Below are positions 35,668 to 48,810 of a stretch of DNA of 64,000 nt, one piece after another. A model generated the notes under the pieces. It ran no database searches, was not told where the DNA came from, and worked only from the letters and a program-made list of their open reading frames with translations. The stretch spans positions 7,006,001-7,070,000 of the forward strand of contig CM074187.1 in the NCBI GenBank assembly GCA_037179385.1, given 5' to 3'. The stretch is from Holothuria scabra (lineage: Eukaryota > Echinodermata > Holothuroidea > Aspidochirotida > Holothuriidae). A program made the translations under genes and the position numbers. Position 1 is the first letter of the stretch, and each line of letters begins with the position of its first letter.

Positions 35668-36039
35668 GCCCAGGGTCACACTACAGCGATATCGGATTGG
35701 ATTCGCTCCAATGTTGGTGAGTTTTACTTCAAATCTCCCCCCAAAATTTGCCAGTCTGTGTAAATATATGCTTTGTATCGCGGGACTACGAAAATCTAAG
35801 TTATACTAACCAGCAGACAGCTTTAATCGGATACGCGTAGTCCGATAAACGCTATTTGCCAATGTGACGTCACGAAATAAAAAGTTTACATTTCATTTCC
35901 GTGGTCCTCTCATACCAGTCATACATTTATACAAGATGGCAAATGTTTGGATGTTTCCGTCAATGGATGGAGGAGATTTTTAACTAAAACTCACAAAAAT
36001 CGGATAGTAATCCAATCCGATACCGTCGCAATGTGACAT
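35668..36039. mobile_element. MITE family A, copy 1
   Basis: The left terminus GCCCAGGGTCACACTACAGC is followed by GATATCGGATTGG; the right side has CCAATCCGATACCGTCGCAA then TGTGACAT. The interior (GTTTACATTTCATTT, ATGGATGGAGGA) matches 53947-54287. The right tip looks replaced by the start of a family B element. Confidence 0.75.
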
Positions 36040-36052
36040 ACAAAGATATTAT

Positions 36053-36665
36053 TAGCGTAGATACCAAACTCCTATATCCCTACACTGTTACAATCGCTGA
36101 CTCCTCACGAGGGTTCAATCGGAGGGGCATGACATACGCACAGTTCGGTATGGTTATCTCGGTGCACAATTACGCATGCGTGACGGAAAATTCCATTGTG
36201 ACGAAATACCATCGTGCGTGCATTTTCAAAGCAAGTTCTGTACGCGCACAATGCATTTTTCCGTGTGCAGTCCGGAGAAATTGACGCGTACTTCCGCGTG
36301 TTTGGAAAAAGAAGGCAGGAGTTGATTTTTTGTTGTAAGCGCGTAAGAACGTAAACGCGTGCAAAGATGTGCGCTGGTAAAAGTACCAATCAGTAAGCCA
36401 ATTAACTCAAAACCAGTCGTTGTGCGTTAATGTTCAAATGTTCTTAAGGAGAAAGCCGGCGAAGAAGCCTGAAACTGTTAGATGTAAGTGAAATTTATTG
36501 AAGAACGGTGTTTGCAAGATTTGCAATGTTGAAAATCATACGTATTTATACTACCTGAAGATATCAATTAACTGCTAGCTTTTAAAACGACTGATCAGTG
36601 ATCAACACTTCCGACCCTCCGGTTCGGCCTCCGTGAGGTGTCACCGCGCCATTTTAAGTTTAGTA
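36053..36665. mobile_element. MITE family B, copy 1
   Basis: The left end has AAACTCCTATATCCCTACAC and GACTCCTCACGAGGGTTCAA. The right end is the inverted counterpart, with ACTTCCGACCCTCCGGTTCG and CCTCCGTGAGGTGTCACCGC. The same terminal sequences recur at 38585-39220 and 39237-39660. No transposase gene is present. Confidence 0.65.
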
Positions 36666-37621
36666 CATAGAGCAGGATAAAGGAACCTACATCCTATATC
36701 CTGCTCTATGATTTGGTATCTGTTTGTAATATCTTTGAGCGTGTTGTGAAATGTTGCTGCAAGTGACTACGGCTGGCGCTCTGCGACTTCCTCTGCTATA
36801 TAAATATGCCCGCAATCGACGCGCGTTGCAGGCAACTCCCACGCAGGTGACAAGGTAACTGGAACGCAGGTAGTCCACGCTGCCCGTAAGTATCCCTGAG
36901 CTAACATGAAACTCTCCCGTGTGAAGCACTAATGTCACACGAAGAACACGCAAAACCAACGCAAGTACCACGCATCGAACACGCAAGTTCCACGCGAAAT
37001 TCACCCAAATCTCGACCTGCCCGCAGAAATTTCCCTGCGTGCAACAAGATCCTTTCCCGCACGAGAATTTGCCGGCAAAAGTTCCCCCAGAACACCTGAG
37101 GCAAGTAGCGGCCGCAAGCCACAAGCATTTAACTCGCTTGAAGAACGTAGGTTTGTCGTGAACCGTCTGGCAACTTCGCGCGAGCTCGTGTCAGATGCGA
37201 GCATGCAACGTGCATTTTTCGGGAATATTCACTCCACCTCATCATATAAATGTTCCTAAAATGTGTTTCAAGATTATTTTGTGGACAAAATATGACTAGG
37301 GGGTGAGCCTCCATAACGGCCATGCACCTCTCAGGTAGGCACCTCCAAAAAGCCACTGATTGTTCTTACAAGTACTGTAATTCATTATGATAAATTGATG
37401 ATGTCGAAATAAAATTGAAATGACATTTGAAGTCAAGAATTAAGTGTGTTCGATATTTTACATTTTCGCCCCTTATCCATCACAATTAACATCAAATCAC
37501 GCCCCCAAAAGAATAAAGTACGGTGTATTAAAGATCTTCTTGTCAGGGGCGTGCTTCACCCCCTCCCCCAATTATTCAATTGGGTAGATTTAAACCTCCA
37601 ATTCAGGCATGAAACAAGAAC
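36666..37621. other. Noncoding host DNA
   Basis: GC-richer stretch at 36770-37210 with repeated ACGCAAGTxCCACGC-type words. Reading frames there look like low-complexity artefacts. No gene is supported. Confidence 0.4.
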
Positions 37622-37870
37622 AGGCTAAAGGCAGAATAGACAAAGTATAACATTGTGCTATGCAGATAACTCTAAAGTTTCAAGAAAACGTCAATTTCAA
37701 AGTAAAAATACAACATTTACAAGGCGCCTTCTATTTATTTTTTTTTATATGCGCGTCAATGTAAGGGTGTGCACCTGTTTGTATGCGTTTAATCTCGCGT
37801 TCGCGTGAGTGGACTGCTTTCTGGACGAGTTTGATAATGGATACGACCTGAGGTTGGAAAATGTACGCCC
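37622..37870. repeat. Dispersed repeat, copy 2
   Basis: Diverged second copy of 34690-34980, ending near GACCTGAGGTTGGAAAATGT. Confidence 0.5.
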
Positions 37871-38424
37871 CTAATGCGCAAACCGAATACGCCCCTGTTA
37901 TTTCTTGGTGTCATTTTGTTGGTTAAACCAAAGCTGACGAATGGCTGTTTGATGATTGGCTTAGTTGTGATTTTTAAATATGGCCTGTCCTTTTGTTCCA
38001 CAGATCTAAGGTCCAACATCACATCCTCCGGAAACGCACCATACTGCATACCTATCTTATATACCCGCAGCCCGTGAAGTCATGCAATTGCTATGTCAGT
38101 CGAACTCAGTACCTTTTTGAAATTTTGAACAAACGTACTACAACCTACTCTGGATTTTTTTTACCCGACCACTACGGTACGTAGTTTATAAGCAATCTGG
38201 TCCATTTCTTGCAAGAGCTGGCAAAACCAGTCGTAACTTAAAGTTGATGAGGAAGTCGAACTAGTAAATCCATTGCAAAATAAATAGGCCATTCAGCCGT
38301 TTTTCATCGATACACTTCGCATTAACGGGTGCACTATTGGCCAGAGAGATCAAAATAAGCATACTCCCGCCAAATCCACGTCGGAGATTACGTCACAATC
38401 AAGCCCTAAGCGGGATGCTATTTA

Positions 38425-38524
38425 ATCGTTCCAGATCGTGCTAGTGTGACCTACAGACCGATAACGATTTTTAGTCCGGAAAGTATCGGTCCGGGAATCG
38501 GTATCGGTATCGCTGTAGTGTGAC
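38425..38524. mobile_element. Fragment of MITE family A (right end)
   Basis: Ends in CGGTATCGCTGTAGTGTGAC then CTT, the family A right terminus. The body is internally repeated in ATCGGTATCGGTATCG, and GTGTGACCTACAGACCGATA lies at its left. Confidence 0.55.
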
Positions 38525-38584
38525 CTTAGATTATAACAACGAACTGACGAAGGGCGGAAGTGTTGATTTGACACAAAAATTTTA

Positions 38585-39220
38585 TAAACATAGATACCAC
38601 ACTGAAACTTGCGCGGTGACTCCTCATGGAGGCCGATTCGGAGGGGCGGAAGTGCTGATCACTAATCAGTCGTTTTGGAAGCCAACAGGTAAATTGATAT
38701 CTTTGAGTGGAATAAATAATTGTGATTTAAAAACATCTCAAATCATAAGGAGACGATTTTTAAATACATTTCATTTAGCTATATGGAACAGTTTCTTGCT
38801 TTCCAATTAAGAACATTTAAACATGAACGCACAACGACTGGTTTGAAGTTCGTGGACTTGCTGATTGGTCAGTTTTTTGGTACCTTCACAAGCGCAAATC
38901 TATACACGCGTTTATGTTCTAACGCGCTAACACAAATCAACTAATGCGTTCGTTTTCCAATCACGCAGATATGCGCGTCAATTACCCCAGACTATACACA
39001 CAGAAATGTATTGTGGGTATATAGCACTTGTATTAAAAATGTATGAACGCTGACCTCTCGTCACAATGAATTTCTGTCACGAATCCATAAGTATGCGCAC
39101 AGATCATTGAACAGAATTGTGCGCATGTCAAATCAACACTTCCGTCCCTCCGATTGAGCCTCCATGAGGAGTCAGCGCGTCTAACAGTGTAGGGATAGGA
39201 GTTTGGCATCTACATTTATG
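38585..39220. mobile_element. MITE family B, copy 2
   Basis: The left end has GTGACTCCTCATGGAGGCCG and GGAGGGGCGGAAGTG. The inverted right end has CACTTCCGTCCCTCCGATTG and GCCTCCATGAGGAGTCAGCG. The terminal repeats are about 80-90 bases. No coding capacity. Confidence 0.65.
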
Positions 39221-39236
39221 ATATCTTTGTTATGAC

Positions 39237-39660
39237 ATGTGCACAGTTCTATTCGGTAATCTGCGCTCATTAACATGGTTGCGTGTAGGCAAATTCCATT
39301 GTGATCAGAGGCCAGAGTTCGTGCATTTTAATCGTGAGTGCTATTCGCGCACAATACATTTTTCTGTGTTTAGTCCGAGGTTACTGACGCACACATCTGA
39401 GTGGTTGGAAACGAACGCAGTAGTTGATTTGTAGTTTTAAGCGTGTAAGAATGCAAACAAGTGCGCTTGTGAAGCCTCGTATGCCTATCTGTAAGAATTG
39501 AGATGTTTTGAAAGCACAAGTATTCGTCAGTACTACCGGAACATATCAATTTACCAGTTGGCTTCCAAAACGACTGATCAGTGATCACCACTTCCGCCCT
39601 CCGTTTCGACTTCCATGAGAAGTCATCACGCCATTTGAAGTTTGGTGTCTATGCTTGTAA
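39237..39660. mobile_element. MITE family B, copy 3 (partial)
   Basis: The right end, CACTTCCGCCCTCCGTTTCG with CTTCCATGAGAAGTCATCAC, matches copies 1 and 2. The interior GCGCACAATACATTTTTCTG matches copy 1. The left end is missing or diverged, next to the right end of copy 2. Confidence 0.55.
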
Positions 39661-40498
39661 TATTTCTGTGTAGGCTAAAACAAGTGAAAAATCCCTACAC
39701 TAAAGTATTTTTAGAATACGAGCCTTTGTTTTTAATCTAGCATATTGTCGTCATGGGAAGTGATGTCTCACTTACCGACGCCCCCGGCCCCAAACCATCA
39801 TAGGGCCTACCACAATTTTACGGTGCGCGCATTTTCTCTGGTTGCTGTTTCGCGCGTCAGACAACTACATGTGGGCAATATTTCAAAACATGCGCATTAT
39901 ACCAAAAAGTTATAGCCTAGGCTAGTCAAAGTTGGAGTGTACCAAGGAAAATTGAACATTGCATTTCTCTCACCCAAGTGGATGAAACTAAGATATTAAA
40001 ATCTTGGGTATAAATTTTTCTACGCTGGGTTCATCATGAACAGCACACTCTTTCCAGCAATTTCTGATGCTAGCCAAACACAATGTGTATCTCTTCTTCC
40101 TCTACTGGAAATTTTTCTGTACTTCTGTTTACCTCTTACACTTGCTTCATCGGCAGTATTCATAATTCCAGCCGTAATGTTTCTCATGAAAACACCAAAG
40201 CACAAGGTATGAAATACATTTGCATGCATTTTATTTTCTTTAATAGTAGGCTTTATCAGACTACTGGGCTATGAAAGTTTTTAGCCCAACTCACAGCCTA
40301 AGCCTTGATTGTTAGCCTTTGGTCGGCTACTCCTCATGGTGACAAAACTACTTTTGACCAACCTTTCTTAACAGCTAACCTCCCCAATTTAGCCGGGGTT
40401 GTAGAATATGCCCAAAGTTTTCACTGCTTAAGAAGCGACTAAAGAGGAGAACTTGACCTGAATACAATAAACTTGAAAGACGTTAAAGTTTACCTACC
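39661..40498. other. Noncoding host DNA
   Basis: No gene or repeat supported. Confidence 0.45.
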
Positions 40499-40500
40499 TA

Positions 40501-41567
40501 GGGTAGAGGCACCAGTATTCAACCCCCTCCAGTATTCAACCCCCTAAGATATAATTCTTCATTTTTCAATGAACTAAGGCTCCATCCCACATAAAAATTA
40601 TACCAAAGGTGAAAACAACTTCTCTGCTTAATTGCCATCCACTTCTGTGAAACTGATTTGCAGTTAAATACCTTTTGGAGATATTTGTATGCAAGAATTT
40701 GGGGAATTTTTTTGAAAATAGCTATTCTTAAAAGGTCATGTAAGGCAAGATGGTTAAAATCAAAGGAATGTAATTTCCTGTCATCCATTTACAAAGAGAC
40801 TGGTTTAAGAAATAATGAAATGTCTAGGCTAATATTTCATCATTGTAGCAATTTATAAACAAATTTAAGGACCATAGTGAAATTACTAAAAATTTGGAGG
40901 GAATTTTTTTAAGGGTTGAATACTGGTGCCGCAATCTTTATCTGCTACCCAGTATTCAACCCCCCTGGTACATTTATGGAACCAAAGATGTTGTGAATGA
41001 AATCCAGTAGGATTTTCTGGTCATTCCTCAAAGAAGTCACTAATGTTTAGTTATTTAGCATAGTTCTGTAAAAATATTCTGGGTCTTTTAGAAAATATTG
41101 TAGAATCAATAATTTTGCACTGAAATGTGTGTTACTTGCCCCTGCTGACCTAATAGAAGCAAACGGACATAACAGCAAGGTGGAATTTCCCTCTCAATTG
41201 CATCAAAATGTTGTTCAAGAATCAAATACTGACCAAAAGTAATGAAGGCAATTTATATTTCCATCCTGTTAACATTTTATCTAAATTGTACTTTATGGAA
41301 TAATTTTTTGGGTGTAATGATCGGGGGGTTGAATACTGAACCCCTAGATTGAATACTAGTGACAGGGGGTTGAATACTGGGTAGGCAAATCTAAACTTTT
41401 ATGGTGAGCTATTTCTGAAAGGAAAGACTAAATCCAATATTTTTTATGGTAACATGTTAGCCATCATAATATCTTACAAAAACATTTTGAGCCATATGAT
41501 TCCACTTTACCAGGGAAGAAAAATTTCAAGAAATTCCTTAAAGGGTTGAATACTGGTTCCTCTACCC
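40501..41567. mobile_element. 1.07-kb MITE with 25-bp TIRs and TA target duplication
   Basis: The left terminus GGGTAGAGGCACCAGTATTC+AACCC pairs with the right GGGTTGAATACTGGTTCCTC+TACCC, one mismatch in 25. TA flanks both sides (40499-40500 and 41568-41569), as for Tc1/mariner elements. The TTGAATACTGG core recurs inside, at 40917-40967 as an inverted pair and at 41325-41382 as direct copies. No transposase frame is present. Confidence 0.85.
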
Positions 41568-43154
41568 TACACCAATCTAGGGGAAACTAATACATCAATG
41601 TGTTGACGTGTCATTTAACCAACATCTAACTAGACTAAACATCTTCGTGTTGCCCTACCACCGGGCAACACGAAGTGTCACCATTATATAAGCTACCAGC
41701 GTAACGTCTTTTGGTGCAAATTTTCTGATGATAACCTCTTTCATTTCAATGTTACGAATGAAATTATGATTTCAAAATGGTTAGCTGGGCTATGACTGGC
41801 TTATTTTTGACACAATAACCTGTTGATTGAGGTAACTGCCATCAGGGAGGTGTAACTAGATCGCACTTCCCTGCTGCCATATACTACGACCAGGAAGGTG
41901 TAGCTAGGTCTAATCACACCTCCCTGCTACCAGGGAGGTGTGAAACCCCCATGTTCCGACAACCTCTATATTAACCAACGATCGAGTAGTCGGAACATAG
42001 GGATGTTGGACCAAGCCTGTATTGGAACGTAATTGATTTGTCGGAATTTTGGGGTGTCGGAATATAGGGCTGTGACCTTGCTTCAAAGCACTTACCCACA
42101 AACCTATTAAAACAAAGAAATATAAAATGATCCAACTCAGGAAGAACACACATAAGCCTAGCCTAATATTACTTGATACGCAATATTTTTATTGCCTTTC
42201 TTTAAACAGAATGGTCGTTTCAAGATCGAACTTGAAATGAGAAAAGAGTGTAATGTATGGAGCGGTCAAGACAAGATGAAAGTCAAATTGGTCGGAATTC
42301 GTCGAGGCGATACAGATGAATGCTCAGAGTATCAATGGTAAGCTCAGCGTATCAATGGTAAGTTACCGGTACCAGTGGCGTAGCCACGGGGGTGGGGGTT
42401 GGGGTTAGAACCCGCATGCATGACCCAACCTTGCAATGCAAAAACACCTAAAATAGCGGGTTTTTTCTCCCTATCCTTAGACTTTTCCCTCATTTCGTGC
42501 AATCCCCTCCCTCCCATGACGACACAATCCTGGCAACGCACCTAACCGGTACCTTTTAGTAACATGTATGCATTTTTTTAATTTTACTGGGAAGGGTACA
42601 CCGAGATTTCTGACCAGAGTGTAACGAATATACGAAACATTTTATTTTCCGAGTAGTTATCAAGTAAAATATTTTGACTTGACATTAGTTCGCACACCGA
42701 ACAAATTAGTGACATTTGTTCATAAACAGGACACATCGACACATCCGTCCCCGAACTTTGACTGCTGGTTTACATCCCCCATTCCAACTTCCTACACGTC
42801 TAAGCACGGTAGCCTACGGGAGGGGGACATGGGCCTCTTGAAGAATTAAGTACGGGAAAACCATCTTGCCATGGAAAATCACGCGAGCGCCCTCTGCAGG
42901 AGGCTTTGCACATGCGTACATCCTCCAAATCGTCGGGATAAACAAACCAATCCCTCACCTACAACGCGTGTTCCAAAATTTGAATTTTCGTGAACATTTC
43001 GTGAGAAAATTCTTTCCTATTCAATCAATAAAATTAGGGGGGATCTCTAGAGTGATTTAGTGCAGTAGATTATGTCGAAATTGTCATTTTGGTGTAAAAA
43101 TTTGCATTCTTATATGCCCGGCGTAAAGTAGGACTGAAACCTCTATTTTCGTTC
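41568..43154. other. Noncoding host DNA with a perfect hairpin
   Basis: Contains the hairpin listed at 41915-41942, several GGGAGGTGT words around it, and TCGGAA(C/T)ATAGGG repeats at 41991-42070. No gene is supported. Confidence 0.45.
41915..41942. repeat. Perfect 12-bp stem hairpin
   Basis: CACACCTCCCTG, loop CTAC, CAGGGAGGTGTG. Related single words occur at 41845-41860 and 41891-41905, so it may be a transposon end or a folded repeat. Confidence 0.8.
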
Positions 43155-43420
43155 GGTCAGGTCAGGTCAGGTCAGATGGAGTTTAACGGCCCAGTTTCCA
43201 ACCACGTGGTTCAAATCGAGCGGCGACGACCTTTTTTCCAGTTGTGTCTCGTAATGGCCTGTTTTCCCTACTCCATTGCTTTTGCTGAGCACCAAGCACA
43301 ATGACATTAGGTTCCGTTTTTCGGTAAGACCCGGTTTTCGGTAACACCCGGCGAAGATTCGAGATCCCGACCTCCCGACTGCAAGTTTGATGCTCTAACC
43401 CCTTTTTTCGTTCGAGTTGG
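43155..43420 (-). mobile_element. tRNA-derived SINE, copy 2
   Basis: Tail (GGTCA)n at 43157-43175, then GATGGAGTTTAACGGCCCAG, TTCAAATCGAGCGG and CCATTGCTTTTGCTGAGCAC. The tRNA-like head at 43355-43402 has, on the minus strand, GGTTAGAGCATC and a degraded box B. Confidence 0.75.
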
Positions 43421-44680
43421 CTAGACACTTAGACAGTTTGTATGCACGACTGACGAAAACATGGGAACGCCGTGCAATATGTGCGGAGCTCGGTTTGTAT
43501 ACGCCACTCTTTAAGAATACCGTGTGAAATTTCCGTTTAGTCGGTCCTTGACTGAATGTAAATATTCGGGACAAAGTATTGAGCAACCGATAATTCTGAA
43601 AAAGAGCAGATCACTTTTCAAACTGTCCCACAAGCTAGATACATAAAAATTTCATTTCTCTTAATAAATTGCTAAATATTGAAAGGGTTTTTACTTAACA
43701 GGAAAGAATTTGACGATTTCTCCGACGACAAAATGGGCACTATCTTCGGAGACGGAAATGACCGCTTCAAAGAATTAACAGCTGCTTGTTTTGTTCTCCC
43801 GAGAGAAAACTCTGACGTACTTGAACAATGTGAAAAGTGAGTAGCTAAATTGGCATGATTAAAATTAGCATAAATTGACGTCACTTCAACTTTCAACACA
43901 AATGAATTTTCGTGCAGTCCGGCAAAAATGAACGTATCCATCCATATTTCTATCATGTACAATAATTGAGAATCTACTGGGAGCAATGACAAATGCAGTG
44001 AGTTGAACACAAAAAACTCCCAGATCCATTACAAAGAAGTTCCCCGAATCCCTCAACGAAGTTTGTACGTCCCATGAGTTACGAAACAGCTCTACATTAA
44101 ACACTCTCTTGTTGTCACCAAAGCTTAGAACTTTTTACATCAATATGCCTGCGTTGAACCAGGACCTTGCTAATAACACCTCCCAAGTGTAACTACGTGA
44201 ACTACGTAATGGCCTATGCGGCGGACAAACGTTTGGGCGACTATTCAAATGGAAGTTTTATGTATTATCATTCTTATTAATGAGCTTTAGATTGCACGAC
44301 GCGGACGTCAGCTACAACGTAAAGACATCACCCCCTCCGTTGCCCCTGTAATTTCACAACTTGGTGAAGCGTTCTTCGTTGCGTTCGTAACGGCATAGAC
44401 GCAAATGACGTGACTCCGTTGTGGATGAGGTCCGCGTCGTGAAATGTAACGCTCCCTTTAATCATGACCAGCGACCAGAAATAGAGCTCTACAAACCATC
44501 CCCCTTCACACAAACCCACCCACCCGCACGCACACACCCGGTACCCACACTCACACAATTCTCACACACCACCAGTCCACCACTGCCGCCATCACCGAAA
44601 AATGTGCGAATCTAGAGTTTGCTGATATGGGGAGTTCATCCCCTGAGGAAGAAGTCCCGACATAATAAGAGGATCAAGAC
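43421..44680. other. Noncoding host DNA
   Basis: No gene supported. A short CAC-rich tract occurs near 44515-44580. Confidence 0.45.
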
Positions 44681-44681
44681 A

Positions 44682-44847
44682 ATGATGAAGTCGAGTCCGG
44701 ATGCTTTGAGTCACGAGTTCGGCAACTTTCAAATATCAAGGAATCGAGTCCGGACTCGGACTCGAATCTCTGCACTTTCTCAAGGGGGAAAATGAACCAC
44801 GTCAAGTTCTGAAATCACGAGTCCAAGTCCGGACTCGACTTCATCAC
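44682..44847. mobile_element. Small MITE-like inverted repeat element
   Basis: ATGATGAAGTCGAGTCCGGA at the left pairs with TCCGGACTCGACTTCATCAC at the right (19 of 20). The inside is rich in GAGTCCGGACTCG palindromes. 166 bases, noncoding. Confidence 0.75.
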
Positions 44848-46204
44848 TGATCGAAGGTGCATCAACTTGGGTGTTCCACCCAAAACAAACAAAAAAGCAA
44901 ACAAACAAACCAAAACAAAAAAATGTAGAAGTCAGGAAGTACTTTGATGCGATTCCCTGATTTCTGAGACCTAACGATTCGTATAATAGAAAAAAAGTTT
45001 TCTATGTTTCATCAACTGTGACAACGAAGGCAAATTTTTTGCCGGTGCCAACAAAGATCATGAAAACGCACCGTGCACACAGGCGACGATCATGGGCGGG
45101 TGAGGGACATATAGTCCCCTCCAGTGAATATGGGTGGAAGGATATGATGCAACGTATTACACCGTAAATTTCTGGGCTGCTGAGCTTTGAATAGTTTCAT
45201 GCTTACATCTACATATCACCAACTACTCACATATTCGGATTCATGTCTATCTATAGTCTTATTTTCAATGGCTTGTTATAATGCTGTTGTACTAGGCTAT
45301 ATGTAGCTCTGACTTTTAATGGCGTAGGAAGTTTGGCTTCGCTAGTTTCCTTCAAATTGACACAAAATTGTATGGGAGGACAGGAAGGTAACGACACCGC
45401 TATTGCAGTGTCACTACTTCAAATAAAATGTAAAATGACATCATAATAACGAATTTCCGTAACCTCCATAGGCTATATAGGCCTAACTATAACTTTATGA
45501 TCGGTATTTTCAGAAGGAAGGTTAGTTTAGGCCTACCATATATTTTGCGTTAACTTGTATCAGTGTATTATATGTAAAAGGTCAAACTGAAAAATGCCGT
45601 GGACCGCCCGGCTTAAACCAATGGGCAAGAAACTGAGACTAAAAAACGTATTAAACAATACGCTAAAGGCTCATACTCTCAAACAAAACCTTACATGAAA
45701 ATATATCCATTAATTTGTTCAAAATAAAGTTGTATAGGAGCACACTAGCTTTGGCTTTACGTTATAACAGCTACAGGAAAAACTGATCAGTGTGGCAAAT
45801 GGTGATACTGTGGTATTTTCATGTAATTTCCCCATAAAACTAAAAATCATTGTTTGAAAATCAATTAATAAACATGCTCCCCGAAATGATTAAATTCCTA
45901 AACTTATAATGGGATCAATTTTTCAGCCAAACAAGCCAGATTTTGCATTTTACAGACCTTGACTAAAATAAGCCCCTAGCTTAGTACACTACGCCAGGAC
46001 AGTGTCCAGTGACCGAGGTCACGCTTCTACATTTCGCATTGTAACCGCATAACTCACCGGGCCCCGCTCTTTAACCGATGCCGCCGTTCTTGATAGTGTA
46101 CGTAATGAAGGGGAAAAATATGGGAAAAGCTTCCAGCTGGTTGCGCCACATACATTTATGATTACGAGACTGACCTTCAGGGATTTTACCAGAGAGAAAT
46201 AGAG
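44848..46204. other. Noncoding host DNA
   Basis: No gene or clear repeat supported. Confidence 0.45.
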
Positions 46205-46400
46205 TTACTTTAGGTTAGGTTAAGTCAGATGGAGTTATACGGCTCTCTTTCCAACCAACTGGTTCAAGTCGAGCCGGCTAAGGCCTTTTCCCAGTTGAGG
46301 CTCACTGGCTGGTTTTCCCAACTCAATTGCTTTTGCTGAACACCGAGCACAATGGCAGCAGGTTCCGTATTTAAAGTCTTTGGTATGGGCCGGAGAAAAT
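46205..46400 (-). mobile_element. tRNA-derived SINE, copy 3 (head missing)
   Basis: Matches copies 1 and 2 over GATGGAGTTATACGGCTCTC, TTCAAGTCGAGCCGGCTAAG and CAATTGCTTTTGCTGAACAC, with a (GGTTA)n-like tail. The tRNA-like head is not recognisable. Confidence 0.7.
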
Positions 46401-48810
46401 AGGGAAATAAGAAACCCGTGCGTGCTATCTCTCGGATATGAAGCCTTGCTTTTCATAATGATGACAAAGAGTTTTCGCCATCAATGAATCCACAAAACAA
46501 CGATATAATAAATGAAAAGAAAGTATCTGAAAGTATGTCTCCGGCTTATAATAATAAGTGTCAGACCGAGTGAGCAGACCCCCTCCCCGATACTGCATTC
46601 TCTGCCTGTGTGGATCGTTTCCGACTATTGATCTTCTTTTGATTATATGTTCGTTCAAGTGGAAGAAGAAAATTGTAAATTTATATTTTTAAGGTTCTGA
46701 AACTCTTTCGGCTTACTTTGAATATTATTCATGACCCAAACAGTGGACTATGGCGCACATGTTATCGACAGTTTATTTATCTATTCCATCTAAAATTCAT
46801 TTGCGGGAAAGAAGGATAATTTCAAATTCAAACAAAGGAAAACAATTTAAATTTCAAATTCTAGGACATTTTTCAAGTTTCTGACCATCGAATATGTTCG
46901 GTTTACAATGTATAAAGCGCGGATTGTACATTATGTCCCCTTCGCGTGGCCACCGACTAACCAGTTTCAATTTTGAATTTCTGCCTGATTTAAGCTTGCG
47001 CTACCCAATTTTTTCAAAACGATGTACAAGAAATAAGGTTTCCGGCACTTCAAATAGGCCTAAAACGCTAAAGTGCAGCCGTCCGGGCTTCTACATTAAT
47101 TAGATGGCAACATCAGTTCGGTCCTGCGTAACGACATCCGTGACCAATTTTAGAGCGTCCATGCTTCTTTTTATTGCTAATGTTGAATAGCAAAAACGAA
47201 TGTGCAATGATAACAGTTTAGGATTTGAATCAGGTATAGGGATGATCCCATAAATAATGCAGTCAACTTGTTGGGTAAAATCTCCTGTTCTAAAATTAAA
47301 AGGCTAACTAGAAGTTTTATCTTTACGCACATTTTATTTTGTTACAGGAAAAAGTGCAAATTATGTCAAAAGTTTGAAAACAATTATTCCTAATAAAAGT
47401 TACCTACATTTTTCCAGCCTTGTAAACACGACACCAAAACCAGATTTTCTACATAATACTGGAAACAGTATTGACGTCCTCTTAAAATGGATATGTAATG
47501 TTTTAAATGGTCCACTTTATGATTTTCTGTGGAATGAAATGCATAAGATGAGGAGATCGGGTTGAGTTTGTGGAAAATGTACTCCTTAAAAGCGGGACAC
47601 CGTTTAGTATCCCATTTACTAAAAGAAACCCTTTTTTCTCAAAACTCAACTATGCTCATCTTTCTTCATTGGGCAAATTTTGCGTTTTTTGAAAATGAAC
47701 TATGTGGCACTTGGAAATACATCAAGATACTTTCAAATATAAATAAGTGCAATCGTATTAAAATAATATATTTATATTTTGCAATGGGACAGCAAACATT
47801 TACACTGGTTTTTCAATGGGAATCTGTACTCTGTTCACAGTGCTAAACCATTTCGCAAAAACAGAATTAGTAGAGATTTATATAGTCCAAAGTACTACTC
47901 TAAAATGTTTGCTAGAAAACATCTTAAAACCTACTCAAAATTTAGGGGGTTTACACAGCCCATCGTAATAATAAAAAATGCTTCACGAAATTTGTAAATG
48001 TCACACCCTTTGTGTCCCACTCCCATAGGTAACAAAACCATATTTTGGCACACAGTGTAACAAGTTATTGATATGATTAGTAGGATTTTAGAATATAAAA
48101 GGCATCATTAAAGTGTGTGCTTGAGACCGTCTCTCTCTAATAAAATGTTTTTATGCACTGCCAATTTAAAGTTGAAGTACATCACAATGTAAAGTGGGAT
48201 ATCCAAATCTACTGTCCCCTTTATGGAATCACCCATACACATACTAGCCATGTATCAAAGCAAGAGGACTGGTTGACTCATCGGAGATAAAACGGTACTT
48301 GAATGCGCTTTGCATTACAGTAAAATACACAATGTTTCTACATGAACAGGGGGTGAGCGAGCTCTCTACACTGGTGGCCATAGTCTATTTTGGAAGTTTT
48401 TTATGATCAGTTAAGGGGATCCAAGGTATGTGGTAGACACCATGGTCTATGACTCTGGGCAAGTCAACGGCCAGGACACTTAGCCTTCTTGCAGTGAATG
48501 TTGTCTATTAGCAACTGCGTGCTACATTTTTCATATTACTGCAACATTTTCTAAGAACAAAGGCGGATCTAGAGTTTGAGAAAAGGCGGTTAACTCAAGA
48601 GATGTTAAAGACACCTTCAAATGGTGTACGGTGAAACTTAAAAAAAAATCGTGCCTGCAAATGTTACTAGTTTCTCTTACTTGGAATTATACCGAGGACT
48701 CTAAATACAAGTTTTGAGAAAGATTTTACGCGTGCATACCTTTTGGTACCTAGCAATATTGTACTTTACACTTTTGTGATAAAATGTAATACCTCGCATA
48801 TTTATTTGCA
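46401..48810. other. Noncoding host DNA, probably intron of the polycystin-like gene
   Basis: No exon recognised. The right edge is a good 3' splice site: ATATTTATTTGCAG ending at 48810. Earlier exons are not identified, so the gene may start within or left of this stretch. Confidence 0.4.
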
